Source: an uncultured Pseudomonadota bacterium
GTDB taxonomy: Bacteria > Pseudomonadota > Gammaproteobacteria > Burkholderiales > Casimicrobiaceae
DNA: 11,878 nucleotides
Direction of reading: 5' to 3'
Assembly: GCA_937958295.1 (NCBI GenBank)
Contig: CALFEY010000178.1
Location: forward strand, 1-11,878
Position numbers and translations under genes: made by a program. Shown piece after piece: positions 7,971 through 11,878 of the stretch; position 1 is the stretch's first letter; each line of letters starts with the position of its first letter. The notes below the pieces were generated by a model. It was given only the letters and a program-made list of their open reading frames with translations. It did no database searches and was not told the origin of the DNA.

Positions 7971-7992
7971 GCCGCGCCCCGGCGGGGGCGGC
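7971..7992. terminator. GC-rich hairpin behind the VOC gene
   Basis: GCCGCGCCCC (7971-7980) can pair with GGGGGCGGC (7984-7992) in a nine-pair stem with one bulged G and a three-base loop, 19 bases after the VOC stop in the direction of transcription. No T-run follows. Inside a probable operon it could act as a partial terminator or an mRNA-stabilising element that lowers or uncouples expression of downstream DGPF 2, DGPF 1 and the sigma gene. The rest of the 7842-8011 gap is GC-rich and holds no recognisable gene. Confidence 0.35.
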
Positions 7993-8011
7993 ACGGGTGG
8001 CGCCCGGCCGG

Positions 8012-8422
8012 TCATTCGGCGACGAGGACCATCCAGCCCAGGCCGAACTTGTCGGCGAGCATGCCGAACCTGGGCGTGAAGAATGTCTTGATGAGCGGCT
8101 GGTGCACTTCGCCGCCGTCGGCGAGCGCGTTGAAGACGCGCTCGGCATCGGCCTCCGTCTTCACGGAGAGCGTGAGCGAGAAGCCGTTGAAGGCGGTCTT
8201 GCCGCTGCAGTACCCATCGGAGGCCATCACGGTAGTCGAGCCGATCGTGAAGCTCGCGTGCATGACCTTGTCCTTGGGCAGCGGGGGATGGCCGGGCTGC
8301 GGCGGCTCGGGATTGTCGCCGTAGCGCATGAGCATGGTCACTTCGGCGCCTACGGCCGACTTGTAGAAGTCGATGGCCTCGTCGCAGCGGCCTTCGAAGA
8401 AGAGATACGGTTCGACGCGCAT
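8012..8422 (-). CDS. VOC-superfamily (PhnB/glyoxalase-like) protein
   Basis: A 136-residue cytoplasmic protein of the vicinal-oxygen-chelate fold, PhnB-like subgroup. It begins MRVEPYLFFEGRCDEAIDFYKSAVGAEV, has the VMHASFTIGSTTVMASD strand with one possible ligand histidine, FNGFSLTLSV, and the C-terminal FGMLADKFGLGWMVLV typical of the family. The substrate cannot be told: relatives include fosfomycin-resistance and glyoxalase-type enzymes, while many PhnB-like proteins lack a complete metal site. The start has GGAG seven bases upstream. It lies 26 bases after the DGPF 3 stop and is presumably in the same operon; VOC genes commonly sit beside DGPF genes and long ECF sigma factors. Confidence 0.88.
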   Translation of the reverse strand: MRVEPYLFFEGRCDEAIDFYKSAVGAEVTMLMRYGDNPEPPQPGHPPLPKDKVMHASFTIGSTTVMASDGYCSGKTAFNGFSLTLSVKTEADAERVFNALADGGEVHQPLIKTFFTPRFGMLADKFGLGWMVLVAE

Positions 8423-8448
8423 GGTGGATCTCCGTGTTGGGGCGGGGT

Positions 8449-8877
8449 CTACTGCCGGGACTGCATCTGCGCGCGCAGGCGGTCTTCCTGCTCGCGCAAC
8501 TCGGGGGTGAATTCCGTGCCGAAATCCGCGGCCTCGAAGACTTGGCGGATCTCGATCACCGACTCGCCTTCTTCGAACGGGTTGGGACAGCGCCTAACCC
8601 ACTCGATCGCCTCGGCAAGCGATCCCACTTCCCAGATCCAGAAGCCTGCGATGAGCTCCTTGGTCTCGGCGAAGGGGCCATCGATGACGGTGCGCTGCGG
8701 CCCGTTGAACGCGACGCGCGCGCCCCTCGCGCTGGGGTGCAGGCCTTCGCCCGCCTTCATGATGCCGGCCTTGACGAGCTCCTCGTTGTAGTTGCCCATG
8801 GCGGCGAGGAGCTTCTCGTCGGGCATGCGGCCCGCTTCCGAGTCTTTCGTTGCCCGTACGATGACCATGAATCGCAT
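8449..8877 (-). CDS. DGPF/YCII-related protein 3 (first gene of the ECF42 cluster)
   Basis: A 142-residue member of the YCII-related family: MRFMVIVRATKDSEAG, EGLHPSARGARVAF, DGPF at residues 66-69 followed by AETKELIAGFWIWEVGS, and VIEIRQVFEAADFG. The start at 8877 is set by AAAGGAG six bases upstream and by the conserved MRF start; an in-frame extension to 8931 has no support. As the promoter-proximal gene behind the ECF42-type promoter at 8960-8986, it should be the most strongly induced of the cluster. The acidic, Glu/Arg-rich tail (residues about 128-142) is longer than in DGPF 2. The biochemical role is unknown. Confidence 0.92.
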   Translation of the reverse strand: MRFMVIVRATKDSEAGRMPDEKLLAAMGNYNEELVKAGIMKAGEGLHPSARGARVAFNGPQRTVIDGPFAETKELIAGFWIWEVGSLAEAIEWVRRCPNPFEEGESVIEIRQVFEAADFGTEFTPELREQEDRLRAQMQSRQ

Positions 8878-8959
8878 GTGGGTCTCCTTTGACGATTGAT
8901 GCGGTTCCTGACAGCCCGCGAAGACCGTCACCGGTGCATTGCTGGGCGCTCATCGGTAC

Positions 8960-8986
8960 GACGAACGAGGTCTGCCGGAATCGACA
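8960..8986 (-). promoter_or_regulatory. ECF42-type promoter (TGTCGA - 17 - CGTC)
   Basis: Read on the minus strand, TGTCGA (8986-8981) is followed after exactly 17 bases by CGTC (8963-8960). The published ECF42 consensus, as I recall it, is TGTCGA at -35 and CG(A/T)C at -10, found in front of DGPF genes; this site fits at every specified position. Transcription would start near 8953, leaving a leader of about 75 bases before the DGPF 3 ATG at 8877. The sigma factor encoded downstream at 5744-7018 is the expected reader, making the cluster autoregulated. A TGTCGA inside DGPF gene 2 (7539-7534) lacks a matching -10 box. Confidence 0.72.
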
Positions 8987-9111
8987 TGCGCTGCAAGAGC
9001 TTTCTTCGTCCGCGGCAAATGGCTGATTCGAAACCAGCCCGCCACGGCCCGGGACGCGCCGGCGGAAGCCGTACCGGCCCCGCAAGGGCGGCGCCGTGCG
9101 CGTTCGGCAGC

Positions 9112-9127
9112 GCGGCCTTAGCGCCGC
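9112..9127. terminator. Weak hairpin after the MFS gene
   Basis: GCGGC (9112-9116) and GCCGC (9123-9127) can pair around a six-base loop, 22 bases after the transporter stop on the minus strand. The stem is short and lacks a T-run, so it is only a candidate terminator. The 8878-9148 gap otherwise holds the ECF42-type promoter and the DGPF 3 leader; no gene was recognised in it. Confidence 0.2.
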
Positions 9128-9148
9128 AATGCCCCGCGCAGCCGCGCG

Positions 9149-10492
9149 CTACGCCGGGGTGGTGCGCGCCGGCGCGGCGGCCGGGTCGTCGGACCGGCGG
9201 CCCTTCATGAACGGGATCAGGAACAGCACGACGAGGCCCACCGCCGAGTCGATGGCGAGTGTCACGGGGTAGCCCCACGTGACCACCGAGTTGCCTTGCC
9301 ACCACGACGTGTAGGTGACCACGAGGTTGGACATCGCCATGTACGCGGTGAACTGCGTGGCAGCGACCCGGGGGACGGTCACGTCCATGAACAGTGCCGA
9401 GCGCACGCCGTAGTACAGCCCCTGGAAGACGTTGAACGCGATTACCGCGATCCAGAAGGTGGTCACGAGCGAGGGATCCGGCGCGGGCCGGTTCGGCTGC
9501 GTGACCTCCACCGGCATGATCCATCCGGCCTGCTGCATGGCCCAGGCGAGGTACAGCGTGGGGATCACCGTGAGGAATACGAAGAAGGCCAGCGTGCTGC
9601 GGCGCCCGAAGCGGTCGGATATCCAGCCGCCGGCCACGCAGGCCAGCGCGAACACCAGCGTGGATACGAGGTTGAGCTGCGCGACCGCGTTGTCGTCGAG
9701 GCCGAGCTCCACGGCGAGGTTCGATTGCAGCGCGAGGCTCAACGCATAGGCGCCGAAGGGGAGCAGCGACACGATGACGCCTACGAAGGCCGCCCGGGTG
9801 CCGGTGAAGGCATGCCACGCGTCCACCACGAACCCCTTCAGGTCGGCGCCCACGCTAGCAAGCGCGCTGCCCTCGCGCGAGGGCCGGGGCGGGCCTGCAG
9901 CCTCGCGCAGCGGGAGCACCACGAAGATCGTTACAGCGAGGATCGTGCCGGCGACGAAGAGGTACGTGGACGAGAACGGCATCACCGCAGTGAGGAAGAG
10001 CACGCCGGAGCCGCCGATGGTCTGGCCCACCGAGGCGCCGGCGAACATGAAGCCGTTGGCCACGCCGCGCTCGTGTTCGGGCAGCACGCTCACGGCGAGC
10101 GCGTCGATGGCCACGTCCTGCGTGGCCGCGAACGCGTTGTGCAGGAAGATGATCGCGGTGAAGAGGCCGAGCTGCGCCACGTAGTCGATCGGCATGGCCA
10201 GCACGAGCGTGGCCATCATCCCGAGCTGGGTGGCGAAGATCCAGGTGCGCCGACGGCCGAAGCGGTCCGACGAGAACGCGTCCACGAACGGTCCCATGAG
10301 CCATTTGAAGGCCCACGGCAGGTAAAGCGAGCCTACGAAGGCGCCGATGGCCACCGGCCCCAGCCCCTGCCGCCGCATCTGGGTGGCGATGGCCGTGGCG
10401 GTGAAGCCGAGGGGAATGCCTTCAGTGGTGTAGAGCAGGAAGAACGTTGTAAGCCGGCCCGCCTTCGTGGCGAGCAGATCGGGAAGGCGCAT
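9149..10492 (-). CDS. MFS transporter, AmpG-like (PAT family)
   Basis: A 447-residue inner-membrane protein with about 12 predicted hydrophobic helices. The start, TTFFLLYTTEGIPLGFTATA, followed by LYLPWAFKWLMGPFVD, is typical of the AmpG / peptide-acetyl-CoA transporter family. The loop motif DRFGRR occurs twice, at residues 76-81 and 293-298, once per six-helix half. AmpG imports muropeptides for cell-wall recycling; relatives of this type carry other cargo, so the substrate is left open. Helix 1 begins near residue 13 and the C-terminus is a Pro/Ala-rich cytoplasmic tail. No clear ribosome site precedes the ATG. It lies 36 bases downstream of the DUF1254 gene and is likely translated from the same message. 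A cell-envelope cargo would suit neither neighbour specially. Confidence 0.87.
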   Translation of the reverse strand: MRLPDLLATKAGRLTTFFLLYTTEGIPLGFTATAIATQMRRQGLGPVAIGAFVGSLYLPWAFKWLMGPFVDAFSSDRFGRRRTWIFATQLGMMATLVLAMPIDYVAQLGLFTAIIFLHNAFAATQDVAIDALAVSVLPEHERGVANGFMFAGASVGQTIGGSGVLFLTAVMPFSSTYLFVAGTILAVTIFVVLPLREAAGPPRPSREGSALASVGADLKGFVVDAWHAFTGTRAAFVGVIVSLLPFGAYALSLALQSNLAVELGLDDNAVAQLNLVSTLVFALACVAGGWISDRFGRRSTLAFFVFLTVIPTLYLAWAMQQAGWIMPVEVTQPNRPAPDPSLVTTFWIAVIAFNVFQGLYYGVRSALFMDVTVPRVAATQFTAYMAMSNLVVTYTSWWQGNSVVTWGYPVTLAIDSAVGLVVLFLIPFMKGRRSDDPAAAPARTTPA

Positions 10493-10505
10493 GGCGGGCC
10501 GGCGG

Positions 10506-10526
10506 GCGGGTCAGGAAGGGACCCGC
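10506..10526. terminator. 7-bp hairpin between the DUF1254 and MFS genes
   Basis: GCGGGTC (10506-10512) and GACCCGC (10520-10526) are perfect reverse complements around a seven-base loop, filling most of the 36-base gap. It starts three bases after the DUF1254 stop. There is no T-run, so it may be a partial terminator or an mRNA-processing or stability element that sets different levels of the two proteins. Confidence 0.4.
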
Positions 10527-10528
10527 GA

Positions 10529-11878
10529 TTATTGCGCAGCGAGCTTCACTCCGGGAGGATTCCAGCGCGCGTCGAGCACCTCGGCCTTGGGCCAGTACAC
10601 GCGCAGGATCAGGTTGAAGGGCCCCTTGGGCGAAGGCAGCCAGTTGGCGTCCATGTCGCCGCCGGGCGGCTCGGCCGAGATCACGATGTCGATCGAGCCG
10701 TCGGGATTGGTCTTGAGCTTGTCCGTGCTCGCGAGGTTGTGGCGACTGTGCGGATTGGCCACGAACCGCTGCTCGGGGTTGTACAGGCTCACGGACCAGA
10801 ACGCATCGGTGGGCGGCAGGGCATTGGCGGCGAAGTGAAGCACGTAGCGGTTGGCGCCGTCCAGGCGCTTGCCGCCGGAGTCGAGGTACGTGCTCATGAA
10901 GATGGCGTCTTCCGGCGCGTTCACGCCGATGCCGTTCCACGCCGCCACGGCGCGGCGGCCGTACTCGGCGCCCCAGCGGCCGAGCGCGCGATCGATGCGC
11001 CAGCCGTTGCGGATGTCGGCGCCGCCCAGCCCGCCGGCCGCCCCCGACACCGCGGCGATGGCGGCCTTCATGCCGTCCTCGAGGCTCTTCTGCTTCGCGG
11101 GATCGAACTGCGTGGCGTTGAAGGGCTTGCCGGGCTCGAGGCCGAGCATTTTCATCTTGGCCACGATGTCGGCATCATTCTTCGCGGGAGGGTTGCCCGG
11201 GAGGAGCATGGCGAGCCGGGTGAAGAAGCGCGTGGGATCCATCGCGAGCACCTGGTCGCGCGGCGAGGTCTTGGTGTCGACCTCGGAGGGCGCGGCGGCG
11301 GGCGCCGCGGCTGCCTTGCCGCCTTTGGCGGGCACGCCGCCGCCCGTGATCCGGTACTGGTCTTGGATCTTCGTGGCGTTGCCGATGTCGCCAGCATCGT
11401 TGACGGCCGTGCGAGCGAAGATCCACGCGAGATTCGTGGGCGAGCGCACCTCCGACGTGCCCTCCGGGACGGCTCCCTTGAAGTTGGGGCCCACGATAGC
11501 GAACTTGCGCGCTTCGGTGCCCGTGGTGCGCTTGCCGATCGATCCGGCCACGTTGGTGTAGGCGTCGAGCAGCGCCATCAGGTAGTAGCGGCCCTTGGTG
11601 TCGGGCACCGTAACCACCACGGGACCCCGGGAGAGGTCGAGCCACGCCTGCGAGTAGAGGAAGTCCGCGTTGGGATTGGTCACCCCCGCGGTGGTGGCGT
11701 CCGGCACAGTGCGCCGGTGCCTGAAGGTGTTCATGCCCACGCCGGCGGTCTCCACTTCGCGCGTGACGTCGGTGAGCACCAGCGGGAAGCCCCACACCCA
11801 GATCTCGGAGGCCAGGCGCTTCTCCGCCGTGTCGGGCGATTGCGGCGCGGCCGGGGCGGCCGGCGCAGCGGGGGCGGC
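10529..11878 (-). CDS. DUF1254/DUF1214 domain protein (5' end outside window)
   Basis: The last 449 residues are present; the gene starts beyond 11878. The frame runs to the window edge through an Ala/Pro-rich stretch (AAPAAPAAP) into AEKRLASEIWVWGFPLVLTDV, so the GTG at 11797 is internal. The DUF1254 domain follows (NADFLYSQAWLDLSRGPVVV, then GRYYLMALLDAYTNVAGSIG). The C-terminal DUF1214 part has NGWRIDRALGRWGAEY, RYVLHFAANALPPTDAFWSV, NPDGSIDIVISAEPPGGD and NWLPSPKGPFNLILRVYWP. Between them is an Ala/Lys-rich low-complexity insert (about 11279-11343). The Ala/Pro stretch probably links an exported signal or lipoprotein peptide to the domain. The family is widespread in Proteobacteria with no established reaction. 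The transporter gene follows 36 bases downstream. Confidence 0.9.
   Translation of the reverse strand, partial: AAPAAPAAPAAPQSPDTAEKRLASEIWVWGFPLVLTDVTREVETAGVGMNTFRHRRTVPDATTAGVTNPNADFLYSQAWLDLSRGPVVVTVPDTKGRYYLMALLDAYTNVAGSIGKRTTGTEARKFAIVGPNFKGAVPEGTSEVRSPTNLAWIFARTAVNDAGDIGNATKIQDQYRITGGGVPAKGGKAAAAPAAAPSEVDTKTSPRDQVLAMDPTRFFTRLAMLLPGNPPAKNDADIVAKMKMLGLEPGKPFNATQFDPAKQKSLEDGMKAAIAAVSGAAGGLGGADIRNGWRIDRALGRWGAEYGRRAVAAWNGIGVNAPEDAIFMSTYLDSGGKRLDGANRYVLHFAANALPPTDAFWSVSLYNPEQRFVANPHSRHNLASTDKLKTNPDGSIDIVISAEPPGGDMDANWLPSPKGPFNLILRVYWPKAEVLDARWNPPGVKLAAQ

Noticed and set aside
7842..8015. N-terminal extension of DGPF protein 2
   Set aside because: The sequence is Pro/Arg-rich, unlike any DGPF protein, and the family start MRYMMMI follows a ribosome site at 7841.

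Overview
The window is GC-rich DNA (roughly two thirds G+C) with tightly packed genes, strong third-position GC bias and long antisense shadow frames. Together with a cobalamin-dependent methionine synthase and DUF5648, DUF1993 and DUF1254/DUF1214 proteins, this suggests a free-living proteobacterium, probably betaproteobacterial. That placement is inferred from gene content and composition only. No RNA genes, insertion sequences or CRISPR repeats were seen, and no gene-free gap exceeds about 300 bases.

Left region (1-5081). The 3' end of metH is followed after 11 bases by a gene for an exported DUF5648 protein. A second exported DUF5648 paralogue lies at 3927-5081. Between them, on the opposite strand, is a 605-residue regulator with an OmpR-type winged helix, a TolB-like middle domain and TPR repeats. 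The two DUF5648 proteins keep eight cysteines in matching positions. Two pieces of apparent debris surround the regulator: a C-terminal DUF5648 fragment in the 1610-1825 gap, and an extra in-frame signal-peptide segment just upstream of the second paralogue. The locus looks like a DUF5648 array that has duplicated and partly decayed around a regulator.

Middle region (5082-8986, minus strand). A cluster reads DGPF/YCII protein, VOC protein, DGPF/YCII protein, DGPF/YCII protein, ECF sigma factor with a long C-terminal extension, then DUF1993 protein. The sigma factor has the architecture of group ECF42, which is typically encoded next to DGPF proteins. Upstream of the first gene is TGTCGA, 17 bases, CGTC, which matches the promoter described for ECF42 factors as I recall it. 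The cluster is therefore probably a self-contained regulon in which the sigma factor reads its own operon.

Right region (9149-11878, minus strand). A DUF1254/DUF1214 protein, cut by the window edge, is followed after 36 bases by an AmpG-like 12-helix MFS transporter. They probably form one transcription unit that ends before the ECF42 promoter.
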